Shown: in pieces, positions 21,885 through 31,672 of the stretch
Position numbering within the stretch: the first letter of the stretch is position 1
Layout of the letters: every line of letters begins with the position of its first letter
Source of the DNA: Chitinophaga sedimenti
Lineage (GTDB): Bacteria; Bacteroidota; Bacteroidia; Chitinophagales; Chitinophagaceae
Length of the DNA: 64,000 bases
Assembly: GCF_023156195.1 (NCBI RefSeq)
Contig: NZ_JAKUKA010000001.1
Location: 682,001-746,000 of the forward strand
Direction: 5' to 3'
Made by a program: the position numbers and the translations under genes
Notes under the pieces: generated by a model
What the model was told of the DNA's origin: nothing
Seen by the model: the letters and a program-made list of their open reading frames with translations, nothing else
The model's database searches: none

Positions 21885-23410
21885 ATGAAAAAATACAGCC
21901 TGCTCCTCCTTTTAATGCTCTGCGCCTGCAGCCTGTTTGCCCAGCTCAAAATCGAAAACGTATATTCGGTAAAACTCCGCAATTCGGGGGTAATTACGGA
22001 GCAGGGACAAGTAAAAGGTTATTTCTTCTTTTACCAGAGTGATAAAATCGACAAACGCACCAATGAATACACGGTGCAGGTGGTCGATGAAAACCTCAAT
22101 AAAGTACAGGATATCAAATTCCAGGATAACCGCACCGTAGTTTTGCTGGAAGCGGCTTACAACGGCAGTACCATCGCTTTCCTTTTCAAAAATGAGGAGA
22201 ATGAAACGCTGGATATGAAAATTTACAACCTGGATGGTAAACTGAAAGTGACCTATACGGCGCCTTTCGATAAAAAAGCGCCAGCTGGATCAACCAGGCT
22301 ACGGCCATGGCCCAGAGCGATAACGGCGCCAATAATGCGGTGTTCGACGTGGGCGACTACGGTTACCTGGCCATGATCCCGGTGATCGACGGGAAAGACC
22401 GTACTTTCGAAGTACGTTGCTATAACTCAAAAAAGAAGAAACACTTCACCTATAAATACGACGACGGTAAATCCAAATACGTAGTAGGCGAGTTTATCGG
22501 CGCTACCGACAGCCTGGCATTCTTCACGGTATTGAAAAGAGTGGGCATGTTCGATGCGAAAAAATCACTGCTGGCCATCAACTTCGTTACCAGTCGCAGG
22601 GCGTTCGAAATGACGCCGGATGTCGGTGATTATCGTATTACGCCGACGAACGTAATGCCCAAGGTAGAAGCTGGTAAAATCACGCTGATGGGATCTTATT
22701 ATGAGAAAGATGAAAACGTGGTATGGGATGCCCCTCGCGGCATGGCGATCCTGGATGTGGACCCGAAAGGTAATGTGTTAAGATCTTCGGTGAGTTCATA
22801 TGATGCCGACCTGTCGAAGTTTCTGCCGGTAAGCGCCAAGGGGAAGATCAAGGATATCGGTTTCCTGTTCATTCATAAAGTACTGGCTATGCCCGACGGC
22901 GGCTACACAGTGATTGCCGAAGGTTTCCGTAAAAAAGTAAGCGCCGGTAAAATCGCGCTCATGGCCGTGGGTGGCCGCAACGCCACCGAACTGGAAATTA
23001 CCGACCTGGTGCTGCTGCGCTTTGATAATGGCTTTGCCCTGAAAGGCGCCGATGTGTTCGATAAGACACGCAACCTGGTAAGTCCGCTCGGTATGGACAT
23101 GGTTAGCCCGCAAATGGCTGCTATGGTAGTGAAAGGTACCGGCGGCTTTGATTATGAGTTCACAACCGGCGAACAGGATAATTCCACGTTCAATGTTTGT
23201 TTCTCTGATTATGTGAAAAACAGCGAGTACAAAGGCCGTACGTTTAACACCGTTCGTTTTAACGGCTCTAAATACATGACCGATAAAATCGAATTGAAAA
23301 GTAAAGCCAGCGAAATGCTTGTATTCCCGGCCAAACAAGGCTATGTGATGATTTATGAATACTTCAAAAAAACGAAAACGCTGGAGTTGAGAATTGAAAA
23401 ACTGGGTTAG
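21885..23410 (+). CDS. Secreted protein resembling DUF6770 (frameshifted)
   Basis: A signal peptide (MLCACSLFAQ) is followed by about 490 residues with a repeated beta-strand texture, including VYSVKLRNSGVITEQGQVKGY near the start and repeated strands of the type GYLAMIPVIDGKDRTFEVR. From memory this resembles the Bacteroidota DUF6770 family, but I cannot confirm the assignment. One base is missing near 22283. It follows the M48 peptidase by 12 bases, so the two are probably co-transcribed and might act together in the periplasm. No catalytic motif was recognised. Confidence 0.6.
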
Positions 23411-23582
23411 TTATATGGGCTGCGGGTGGCATTCTGACATTTCCCGCGCTCCAATCATTCAGTTTCAAGATGTTGATATTGTTCATCGTCACCAACTGGG
23501 GCCGCATCGGTGCGAAATTAGACAAGTACAGACACTGGTAAACATTTATCCCTGATATTTGTCTTACTAAAAACAAGACGAC

Positions 23583-24323
23583 ATGAGCAATTTAACAGGA
23601 AAGGTTGTATTGATAACCGGCGCCTCCCGGGGCATCGGGGCCGCTATCGCGCGTAAAATGGCGGCAGCGGGCGCGCAGGTGATCGTGAACTATGCTGGCA
23701 GTAAGGCTGATGCAGATAGTGTGGTAGCCGATATTCATGCCGCAGGCGGACAAGCCATCGCTGTGCAGGCGGATATCAGTCATAGTGTACAGGTAAAAGC
23801 CTTATTCGACGCCGCTATTTCGGCATTCGGCAAGGTGGATGTGCTGGTAAACAACGCCGGCATCATGATCACTAAACTCCTGAAGGATACTACGGACGAG
23901 GATTTTACGAAACAGTTCGACATCAACGTACGCGGCACGTTTAATACCTTACGTGAGGCAACGACCCGCCTGGCTGATAATGGCACGGTAATCAACTTCT
24001 CTACTTCTGTAAATCGCATTATGCTGCCGGGTTACGGCACTTACGTGGCTACCAAATCGGCGGTGGAGCAACTGACCCGCATTTTTGGCAAAGAAGTGGG
24101 TGCAAGGGGCATTAATGTAAATAGCATTTCTCCCGGACCTACCAATACTGAACTGTTCATGAACGGGAAATCCGAAGAAACAGTGGCGCGCCTCGCAGCG
24201 ATGTCGCCCTTTAACCGCATTGCCGAACCGGATGAGATCGCAAACGTGGCCGTGTTCCTGGCGAGTGATGAAGCCAAATGGATTTCGGCCCAGAACATTG
24301 GGGTGAACGGCGGTTACGCCTGA
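23583..24323 (+). CDS. SDR family oxidoreductase
   Basis: Short-chain dehydrogenase/reductase of the classical type, NAD(P)H-dependent and soluble. The frame is intact at 246 residues. It has the cofactor motif TGASRGIG, the NNAG motif (VDVLVNNAGIM), the catalytic Ser/Tyr/Lys set in FSTSVN and YGTYVATK, and the PG motif SISPGPTNT. The ending, SAQNIGVNGGYA, resembles 3-oxoacyl-ACP reductase and glucose-1-dehydrogenase-like members. The substrate is unknown. It stands alone, closed by the terminator at 24349. Confidence 0.9.
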   Translation: MSNLTGKVVLITGASRGIGAAIARKMAAAGAQVIVNYAGSKADADSVVADIHAAGGQAIAVQADISHSVQVKALFDAAISAFGKVDVLVNNAGIMITKLLKDTTDEDFTKQFDINVRGTFNTLREATTRLADNGTVINFSTSVNRIMLPGYGTYVATKSAVEQLTRIFGKEVGARGINVNSISPGPTNTELFMNGKSEETVARLAAMSPFNRIAEPDEIANVAVFLASDEAKWISAQNIGVNGGYA

Positions 24324-24348
24324 TTGACAATACTTTTTTTTTATTGTG

Positions 24349-24385
24349 TCCATGCAGGCGGCAACGGCCTGCATGGATTTTTTTT
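24349..24385 (+). terminator. Terminator after the SDR gene
   Basis: TCCATGCAGGC (24349-24359) pairs perfectly with GCCTGCATGGA (24367-24377), followed by eight T. The end of the T tract also supplies the TTTG upstream element of the next promoter. Confidence 0.9.
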
Positions 24386-24445
24386 GCCGTTAATCCGGGA
24401 AAGCACTTATCTTTGAATTCATCAGATGATATGATGATCTGATGA
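24383..24445 (+). promoter_or_regulatory. Promoter and palindromic operator of the GntR-MFS operon
   Basis: TTTG (24383-24386) and a perfect TAnnTTTG box, TATCTTTG (24409-24416), are 22 bases apart. Directly after it, TCATCAGAT (24419-24427) and ATCTGATGA (24437-24445) form a perfect 9-bp inverted repeat with a 9-base spacer, covering the expected transcription start. Dyads of this kind bind GntR/FadR dimers, and the placement suggests autorepression of the downstream regulator gene. Confidence 0.75.
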
Positions 24446-24453
24446 CTTAAGCT

Positions 24454-25102
24454 ATGATCCAGAAGAAGTCGCTGGCGGACGAAGTGGCCGCACGTATACA
24501 GGAGCAGATATCGCTCGGGCAGTATAGGCCGGGGAGAAACTGCCTATTGAACCTGAGCTGATGAAGGCTTTCGGCGTGGGCCGGTCTACCGTTCGCGAGG
24601 CCATCCGTATGTTGGTGAATAATGGGTTGCTGCGTGTACAGCAGGGCGCGGGTACCTTTGTTGATGCTGCTACCGGCAATAAAGAGCCGATTTCCCAGCG
24701 CCTGCAACGCGCCAGCGCCGAGGAACTCGATGAAGTAAGGCAGCTGGTGGAACTAAAGATTGCTGAAAAAGCCGCATTGCATTGCAAGCGTGAACACCTC
24801 GCCCTCATGAAAGCGCATCTCCGCGACCGGAAAGCTGCGGCAGCAGCGGGGAGAAGGACGCCTGTGTGGATGCGGACATCGCCTTTCACGTGGCCATCGC
24901 CGAAGCCTCCGGTAACCATGTACTGGCCGATCTGTACAAAACCGTATCGGTACACCTCCGCGAATGGTTTTTACAGGTACATCCGGACACCGCAACGTTC
25001 CTGGAAACGCAGCAACTGCACGAGCAGTTATTGAAGCATATTACGGACGGTGAACCTAAAAAAGCCCGGAACACCGCATCAAAAATCATTTCCTGGCAAT
25101 AA
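24454..25102 (+). CDS. GntR family regulator, FadR/FCD subfamily (frameshifted)
   Basis: DNA-binding regulator with an N-terminal winged helix (about residues 8-70; FGVGRSTVREAIRMLVNNGLLRVQQGAGTFV is split here only by description) and a helical FCD ligand-binding domain carrying the metal-binding type pattern DADIAFHVAIAEASGN and a later HEQLLKHI. Two missing G residues, near 24532 and 24849, both within GGGG runs followed by AGAA, break the frame. Restored length is about 216 residues. It probably controls itself and the exporter gene 17 bases downstream through the dyad at 24419-24445. The effector is likely a small carboxylate, unknown here. Confidence 0.87.
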
Positions 25103-25119
25103 ATAAAATAGCATCTGTG

Positions 25120-26338
25120 ATGAAAAGCACGCCTGTGACAACAATGGCAGCCCCCGCGCGATCTGCCCAATCAACTGTTTTCTCAATTCTCTTTTCCATT
25201 AGTTTTGCCCACCTGGTGAATGATATGCTACAGTCGGTGATCCCTTCTGTGTATCCCATCTTCAAAGAAAAATACGGGCTTACGTTTACGCAAATTGGTT
25301 TGATTACATTGGTATACCAGTTAACGGCTTCGCTGTTGCAGCCGCTGGTGGGCGTTTATACCGACCGCAAAGCACGTCCTTATTCATTGCCTATTGGCAT
25401 GGCGTTTACGCTGACGGGTCTCATCGCGCTGGCTTTTGCAAAGGGATTTTATAATATCCTGTTTTCCGTCAGTTTTATTGGCATCGGCTCTTCGATTTTT
25501 CACCCGGAATCATCGCGCGTGGCGCACCTGGCTTCGGGTGGTAAAAAGGGTTGGCGCAATCCATTTTCCAGCTGGGTGGGAACGCAGGCAGCGCCATTGG
25601 CCCCTTGCTGGCGGCATTGCTGGTAGCGCCGTACGGACAAACGAGCATCGCCTGGTTCTCTGTTGTGGCGCTGCTGGGTATCGTGGTACTTTCGCGCGTA
25701 TCGCAATGGTATGGCGCACATATTGCGGAAAAAGCTGCCCGTAAGGCGCCGGAAGTGGTATCGCCGTTCTCGCGTAACCGCACCATATGGGCACTGGTAA
25801 TCCTGGTCGTGCTCATCTTCTCCAAGTATTTTTACATGGCCTGCATGAGCAGTTATTATACGTTCTTCCTGATTAATAAATTCCAACTTACGACCCAGCA
25901 GTCGCAGATGTACCTGTTTATATTCCTGGGCGCCGTGGCTGCAGGTACCTTTATCGGGGGCCGCTTGGCGACCGGTTCGGACGTAAATACATTATCTGGT
26001 TTTCTATCCTCGGGGTGGCGCCGTTTACGCTCGCTTTGCCCTACGTTCCTTTATTCTGGACGGCCGTATTGTCCGCCATCATCGGCGTGGTGATTGCCTC
26101 TGCGTTCAGCGCGATCCTCGTATACGCTACCGAGTTAGTTCCCGGTAAGGTGGGCATGATCGCTGGTTTGTTCTTCGGATTGGCCTTTGGTATGGGCGGA
26201 TTGGGATCCGCGGTGCTCGGCAAACTCGCGGATATGACCAGCATCGCGTATGTGTTCGCAGTGTGTGCCTATCTGCCGCTCATCGGCATCCTTACCGGCT
26301 TTTTGCCGGATGTGGAACGTAAGAAGAAGACAGCTTAA
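25120..26338 (+). CDS. MFS exporter, fosmidomycin-resistance (Fsr) type (frameshifted)
   Basis: Twelve-helix major facilitator transporter. The N-terminal helix FSISFAHLVNDMLQSVIPSVY and loop GLTFTQIGLITLVYQLTASL are characteristic of the Fsr subgroup, which exports fosmidomycin and other compounds. The Asp/Arg loop (DRKARP) and the second-half loop (DRFGRK, seen after repair) are typical MFS motifs. One G is missing near 25547 and another near 25973. Restored length is about 406 residues. It follows the GntR regulator by 17 bases, and the pair is probably induced by the exported substrate. Confidence 0.87.
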
Positions 26339-26358
26339 GATGGTATCTCTACATTAAT

Positions 26359-26392
26359 AAAAGCCCTTCCGGACATACGCGGAAGGGCTTTT
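26359..26392 (+). terminator. Terminator after the MFS gene
   Basis: AAAAGCCCTTCCG (26359-26371) pairs perfectly with CGGAAGGGCTTTT (26380-26392). The A/T flanks allow function on both strands; opposing genes end here. Confidence 0.85.
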
Positions 26393-26396
26393 GCTG

Positions 26397-26516
26397 TTAT
26401 GCCTTTGCAGCAGACCGCAGGTGCATTAACGCAACACCGCCCAGCATAATAGCAATGCCTGCGGTTTGCAACAAGGTGATCGGCGGGTGTGTGTTGGAAA
26501 GGGAGAGGTAAGTCAT
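26397..26516 (-). pseudogene. Remnant of an EamA/DMT transporter C-terminus
   Basis: A 39-codon minus-strand frame from ATG 26516 to TAA 26399-26397 encodes THPPITLLQTAGIAIMLGGV followed by ALMHLR. This matches the last helix of EamA (drug/metabolite) transporters, where a PxTxLQxxG turn leads into a helix ending ALMxL. No other EamA sequence lies upstream; the neighbouring gene ends at 26535. It is therefore most likely a leftover of a deleted transporter, though translation as a tiny one-helix peptide is not excluded. Confidence 0.45.
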
Positions 26517-26534
26517 AGCTGGAAAATAAGTAAA

Positions 26535-27152
26535 TCAGGGTTTAATCTCCAGGTTTTTCCAGGAGCCGGCAGAATTGTTACCCACCCAGAAAGCCACTTT
26601 CCCCGTTCGGAACCTGCTCAATTTATCGACCACGAGGCTTGGCTGCGCGGCATTGTCCACGTAAACCTTGACAGTATTACCTTTCACGACGAGTGTCATG
26701 TGGAACCAGTCGTTGGGGTCTGGTTGTGGTGTAACCGGCTGCTCGTATTTCAGGGGGTGCTGTTCCCGCAGCTCCGGCCAGTCGTTGCCGGGCAGCGATA
26801 TGTATTGTACGGCATGACTGCGCCTGGTAGGGTCGGCCGCCTTAAAATTGAACGGGCGGAAGTATATGCATTCGTACGTGGTATCGTTTTGAACATGAAA
26901 AGCGATGCCCACAAAGCTGCGTTGCAATACATCTTTCCCTTTGATATCTACCTCGATGGTGCCTTCTGAAAAAGTCAGCTCTTCCAGCCGCACCATACCG
27001 GCATCGGCCTGTTCGTTCACATTAACTGTTCCTTTGGGCCCGAAAGAAACCTGGCGATTGAAGGTTACCGGGCTTTTGGTTTCGGGCGAAATTTTTTGCC
27101 CCGATGCGCAGAGGGCGGAGAGCAGGGCACAAGACAGGAGGAAAGATTTCAT
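26535..27152 (-). CDS. Secreted concanavalin A-like lectin/glucanase-fold protein
   Basis: The frame is intact at 205 residues from ATG 27152, chosen because a clean signal peptide (SFLLSCALLSALCASGQ) begins there; an upstream in-frame ATG would bury it. The mature part is beta-rich with ELTFSEGTIEVDIKG, a buried FVGIAFHV strand and a closing VAFWVGNNSAGSWKNLEI, as in LamG and DUF1080 (3-keto-disaccharide hydrolase-like) jelly-roll domains. Such proteins bind or cleave carbohydrates, but no catalytic residues are evident. The upstream start of this gene is divergent from a VOC gene. Confidence 0.65.
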   Translation of the reverse strand: MKSFLLSCALLSALCASGQKISPETKSPVTFNRQVSFGPKGTVNVNEQADAGMVRLEELTFSEGTIEVDIKGKDVLQRSFVGIAFHVQNDTTYECIYFRPFNFKAADPTRRSHAVQYISLPGNDWPELREQHPLKYEQPVTPQPDPNDWFHMTLVVKGNTVKVYVDNAAQPSLVVDKLSRFRTGKVAFWVGNNSAGSWKNLEIKP

Positions 27153-27346
27153 GACGGGTATTTTTATCAAAATAAGAAAGAAAAGTGAGGCCCGGAAGGG
27201 GAATTTATGGCATCTTATCATGATTGTAAACGGCAGCAGACAACTCCGCGTCGCAATCACCCCACCAAATTGTCGTTTTCCGACAGCATAAGCTTGTGGT
27301 GCACGTTGTATGTTTGCAGTATCGAAAACAATAAACGGTTAAGCAT

Positions 27347-27756
27347 ATGGCAACGAAAATTTTTGTAAACCTCCCCGTTAAAGACCTCGAACGTGCCAAA
27401 GCATTTTATACTGCGATCGGCTTTTCCATTAACCCGCAATTCAGCGACGAAAAAGCTGCGTGTGTGGTAGTGAGCGAGGATATCTACGTGATGATACTTG
27501 TAGAAGCGTATTTTAAGACCTTCATCAAAAAGAAGTATCCGATTACAGCAGAACCTCTGAAGTAATCGTTGCCCTGTCTGCCGACAGCCGCGAAAAAGTG
27601 GATGAAGTAGTGAAAAAGGCGCTCGCCAATGGTGGCGGCCCTTCCAATGATCCGATAGATCACGGGATGATGTACGTAAACTCATTTGCTGATCCTGACG
27701 GCCACCTGTGGGAGTTTACGTGGATGGATGAAGCAGCGTTTGCTGGACAGGAGTAG
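27347..27756 (+). CDS. VOC family protein (glyoxalase/bleomycin-resistance fold), frameshifted
   Basis: Small soluble vicinal-oxygen-chelate protein of about 136 residues. It opens with ATKIFVNLPVKDLERAKAFY and the GFSINPQFSDEKAAC strand-turn, and ends DPDGHLWEFTWMDEAAF, which is characteristic of the bacterial lactoylglutathione-lyase-like group. One G is missing near 27553 and the frame then continues to TAG at 27754-27756. Metal ligand positions (Glu in WEF) are present in the C-terminal half. Its substrate is unknown. It ends in a palindromic terminator. Confidence 0.82.
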
Positions 27757-27760
27757 GGGG

Positions 27761-27800
27761 CACGTCATCATATGTTTGCAGGCATATGATGACGTGTTTT
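27761..27800. terminator. Palindromic terminator between VOC and LigD genes
   Basis: CACGTCATCATATG (27761-27774) and its exact reverse complement (27783-27796) flank an 8-base loop; TTTT follows on the plus strand. It lies between converging genes and shares the ATCATATG core with the palindrome at 15347. Confidence 0.75.
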
Positions 27801-27825
27801 ATCTATTCAATTAATTTCTTCAAAT

Positions 27826-30703
27826 TCACTCCTCTACCCAATACCCCCTTAAAAGATCCCCATTCCGCTTCACACGATCCACTGCATTTGTAATATTGAA
27901 ATCGGCGAGCTTCAACCCTTTTTTACTTCCGACCAATCCAGCGGCATGGATACCGTTGCGCCGGGTTTGGGCCGAAGGGAGTACGCAGCGGCTAACGTTG
28001 CCTTCGCGCGGTTTTGCAGGTAATCGATATAGATTTTTCCTTTGCGGTTGCGCGTCATGCGTTCGATGCTGGTGAATTTCGGGAGGCGCGCATGTACTTC
28101 TGTGGCGATGATTTTGCCCAGCAGCTGGCACTGGTCGTAATCGTATTGTGCGGCCAGTGGAATATAAATGTGGATGCCTGTGGAACCGGAGGTTTTGGGG
28201 AAGCTGTGAATACCCATCTCGTCCAGCACCTCTTTTACAGTTTGAGCGGTTTGGATTACCTGCTCGAACGTGTTGCCAGTATCCGGATCAAGGTCCAGGC
28301 AGCACCAGTCGGGGTTATCCGGTTTGTGGATGGTACTGTTCCAGGGATTCATTTCAATGGCGCCGGTATTGGCCATGTATAACAGGTCGGCCTCGGTTTG
28401 CGGCACCATGAAATTTTTGTCTTCACCATCGCTGGTGTGATAGGGGAACTGCTGAACCCAATCGGGTACTTTCCCGGTTACATCTTTCTGATAAAAACTC
28501 TTTCCGTTGATGCCGTTCGGGTAGCGGTTCAGCGACTGTGGCCGGTCTACCAGGTAAGGCAATATGTAAGGCGCGACCTGGTAGTAATAATTCAGCATAT
28601 CGCGTTTCGTGTAACCTTCTTTGGGCCAATACACTTTATCGAGGTTGGTAAAACTGAGTTCATGTCCGCTAACTTCACGCACCTGCGATTTTTCGCTGGG
28701 ATTGAGCAACGTTTTGCGCGATGCTTTACCTGCGCCTTTCACCAATTTGCGGGCGGGATTTGGTTTTTCCTTTTCCACGATGTCGGCGGTGCTAATGGGG
28801 ATGTCTGCGCCCACGCTGCTGGCCTTTTTATCTTCGCGCATCCCTTCAAAACTCGGGTGCCGCATCACGCCATCGGAAGTAATTTCTGTATAACTCACTT
28901 CGCACACCAGTTGCGGTTTCAGCCAGGTAACCTCCGCGTGCGGCGGATCGGGACGGAAGCGGGAGGGTTTGTTTACGTCGGGCAATTCATCAAAGGGTAA
29001 CTTGTCGGTGATGAGCGGTTTAAAAAGCTCCATCATTTCCTTTTGTTGTTGCGTGTTAAAGCCCGTACCGATCTTGCCAGTATATTTCAATTTCTTTTTC
29101 TCGTAAACGCCCACCAGTAGCGAACTAAAAGCTTTCGACGTGCCTTCGTTTTTCGTGAAGCCGCCAATCACCACTTCGTGCCGTTTATTTATTTTGAGTT
29201 TGATCCATTCGCGGGTGCGGTCACCGGGGTGATAAAGACTGTTGGCCTTCTTGGCGATGATGCCTTCCAGGCCCATTTCTGCCGCGGCGGCCAGGAAGTC
29301 TGTGGCAGTGGAGTCGAAATTGTCGCTCATGCGGATGATACCTTTTTAGGCATCAGTGGCGCCAGCAGGGCGCGCCGCTCGGTGAGCGGAAGGCCGGTGA
29401 GGTCTTTGCCATCCAGCCATAGTAAATCGAATACATAATACATCAGCTGTCCGTCTGCCTCGCTGCGCCAGTTCTGTAACCGCCCGAAGTTCGATACGCC
29501 TTCGTCATTGATCACACATATTTCTCCGTCGACCACCGCATTTACGCCCCACTCGCTTACGGCGTCAAACACCGGGTAAAACTTATCGTTAAAAGATTTG
29601 TTGTTGCGCGAAATGAGTTCCACTTTGCCCTTGTTACAGAGCGCCACTGCCCGGTAGCCATCCCACTTGATTTCGTATAACCAGCCAGGTTCATCGAAGG
29701 GCTTGTCTACGAGGGTGGCCAGCATGGGGGAGAGGGTTTTCGGAAAAGGGGCTTTGGGCGCTTTTTTCAGGTCAGCTTCCGCTGCTTTTTTTTTAACGGC
29801 GCGGGATTTGGGGAGTGCGGGCGAGGCGGCTACCTGTTTCGGGGAGCCCTTAGCAGTTTTTTTAGCGGCGGACTTACCGGATACAGCCGTCTTCTTCGCT
29901 ACTTCCTTCTTAGCGGCAGCAGCTTTTTTAGCGGCGGACTTACCGGATACAGCAGCCTTCTTCGCAACTTCCTTCTTAGCGGCAGCAGCTTTTTTAGCGG
30001 TGGACTTACCGGATACAGCCGCCTTCTTCGCCGCTGCCTTCTTAGGGGCAGCAGCTTTTTTAGCCGCAGCCTTTTTAGGTGCCGCAGCCTTCCCGCCCGC
30101 AGTCCCCTGCTTTCCCCAAACATTATCACTCGTCTTTTCCACCTCTTCTAACGTCTTATCCGACTTCACCGACCGCACCTTCCGCGTCACATCGATCGCC
30201 TTCGCAAATTTATCCCGGTGTTTAATCAGCAACCATGCATTATCCTCGGCATTCTTCAACTTCACCAGTGCGAACTCGCCCTTCAACTTTTCTCCATGTA
30301 AAGAAAACTTGAGCGAACCCGATTTCAGTTGTTTCAGCAGCGCCTTTTCATCCTTCTTCTTATCGCCCGATGTTTCCAGCGGCTCGTAAGTTCCTTCGTC
30401 CCATACGATCACTGTTCCCGCACCATAGTTGCCTTTGGGAATAATGCCTTCAAAATCGCGGTAGTCGTAAGGGTGATCTTCCACCATCATGGCCAGGCGT
30501 TTATCTTCAGGGTTCAGCGATGGTCCCTTCGGTACGGCCCAGCTTTTAAGCACACCTTCCATTTCTAACCGGAAATCGTAGTGCAGCCGCGTGGCATCAT
30601 GTTTCTGCACCACGAAGCGCAGCGTAGGGGCATCAGGTTTGCCGCCCTGCGGTTCGGGCGTCTTATTAAAGCTTCTCTTCTTTTTGTAGGTGGATAAAGC
30701 CAT
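27826..30703 (-). CDS. ligD: DNA ligase D, NHEJ repair enzyme (frameshifted)
   Basis: Multifunctional ATP-dependent ligase of bacterial non-homologous end joining. Domain order is 3'-phosphoesterase (RLHYDFRLEMEG and a DHPYDYRDFEGIIPKGNYG block), an Ala/Lys-rich linker with three 22-residue repeats, the adenylating ligase domain with nucleophile Lys in EIKWDGYRA (about residue 345), its OB domain, then the polymerase/primase domain (LDLDPDTGN, SGSTGIHIYIP). One G is missing near 29340 and one near 27918. The start is put at 30703 (MALSTYKKKRSFNK) rather than 30730, to match the family. Restored length is about 960 residues. CorA lies 27 bases upstream on the same strand. No Ku gene is in the window. 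Confidence 0.92.
29871..30068 (-). repeat. 66-bp tandem repeat encoding the LigD linker
   Basis: The marker GACTTACCGG recurs at 29871, 29937 and 30003, exactly 66 bases apart, and the intervening sequence is nearly identical. The repeats encode three 22-residue units of the form KKAAVSGKSxAKKAAAAKKE plus VA, a histone-H1-like Lys/Ala pattern. Copy number changes would stay in frame. Confidence 0.88.
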
Positions 30704-30730
30704 GGTTCCCTTTTTTAATACGTTCAACAA

Positions 30731-31666
30731 TTACAACCACTTATTGCGCTTGAACCACACATAAATGATTACGGTGATCAGCGCCATCAGCAGCATCACG
30801 GCCGGGTAACCGGCCGCCCATTGCAGTTCTGGCATTACATCGAAGTTCATGCCGTATACGCCTGCAATAAAGGTGAGGGGTAAAAAGAACACCGAGAAGA
30901 TGGTCAGGATACGGATGGTTTCATTCGTCTTCTGTGCCGAAATATTAAAGTAGATCGTTAAAAGATGATTCGTGTTCTCTGACAGCAGGTCGTAAAAACT
31001 CTGCTGCTTTACATACAGGTCGCGCAGGTCGCGGGTGTGTATGTCATCGCGCTCTGGCGGGTCCAGCCGTTCTATGATGTCTTTACTTAACAGCAGCAGG
31101 TGCCGGATCACATCTACTTTCCGTTTGATATAATAAAGCCCTTTAAGCATCGGCGCGCGGCGGTTTTTCAGGAATACCTGCTCTTCGTACAGGTCGATGG
31201 AGTGGTTCAGTTTCAGGCCGGGCGCTTCAAAGCTGCCCATCGCGGCGCGGATAATTTCGATCAATACGTGGAATGGCGTATTGCAGTCGCCCGCTTTTAC
31301 CGCATGTTCAGATATATGTTCCAGGGGCGGCCAGCCGTTCTGATGCAGCGTAATGATATAATCCTCCCCTAAAAAGATGGCCACTTTATTGGTCAGTTCC
31401 TTCATCGTATCTGCCTGGGACGATGGATGTTTATCGTCGTAATGACGGATGATCACGAAGTGGTACTCCTTCTGCTTTTCGAATTTAGGCAGATGGTCGG
31501 CCTCCGGGGCATCCTTCATCCAGGCTTTGTGCAGCAGGTATTGTTCCGCGACGGCTGCGAACTCCGGATCCCCGGGGCTCGATAAATCAATCCACGTATA
31601 ACCGTGCTGTTCTTTTGACGCTAACTCCTTGCGCATACGGCTGCTGGTGCAAAAAGAACACCACAA
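30731..31666 (-). CDS. CorA family divalent cation transporter
   Basis: Inner membrane Mg/Co/Ni-type channel. The long cytoplasmic alpha/beta domain and stalk helix lead to two C-terminal membrane helices with the selectivity motif YGMNF between them and a basic end (KRNKWL). About 311 residues. The start is uncertain: the 31666 position uses TTG, while the first ATG is at 31636 and would drop the opening strand. It starts 6 bases after the AraC/GlxA gene and LigD follows after 27 bases, so the three genes read as a transcription unit. Confidence 0.87.
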   Translation of the reverse strand: MWCSFCTSSRMRKELASKEQHGYTWIDLSSPGDPEFAAVAEQYLLHKAWMKDAPEADHLPKFEKQKEYHFVIIRHYDDKHPSSQADTMKELTNKVAIFLGEDYIITLHQNGWPPLEHISEHAVKAGDCNTPFHVLIEIIRAAMGSFEAPGLKLNHSIDLYEEQVFLKNRRAPMLKGLYYIKRKVDVIRHLLLLSKDIIERLDPPERDDIHTRDLRDLYVKQQSFYDLLSENTNHLLTIYFNISAQKTNETIRILTIFSVFFLPLTFIAGVYGMNFDVMPELQWAAGYPAVMLLMALITVIIYVWFKRNKWL

Positions 31667-31672
31667 TTATCG

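Noticed and set aside
29871..30068. CRISPR array
   Set aside because: The 66-bp periodicity is a coding repeat inside ligD with no spacers; no cas genes are in the window.
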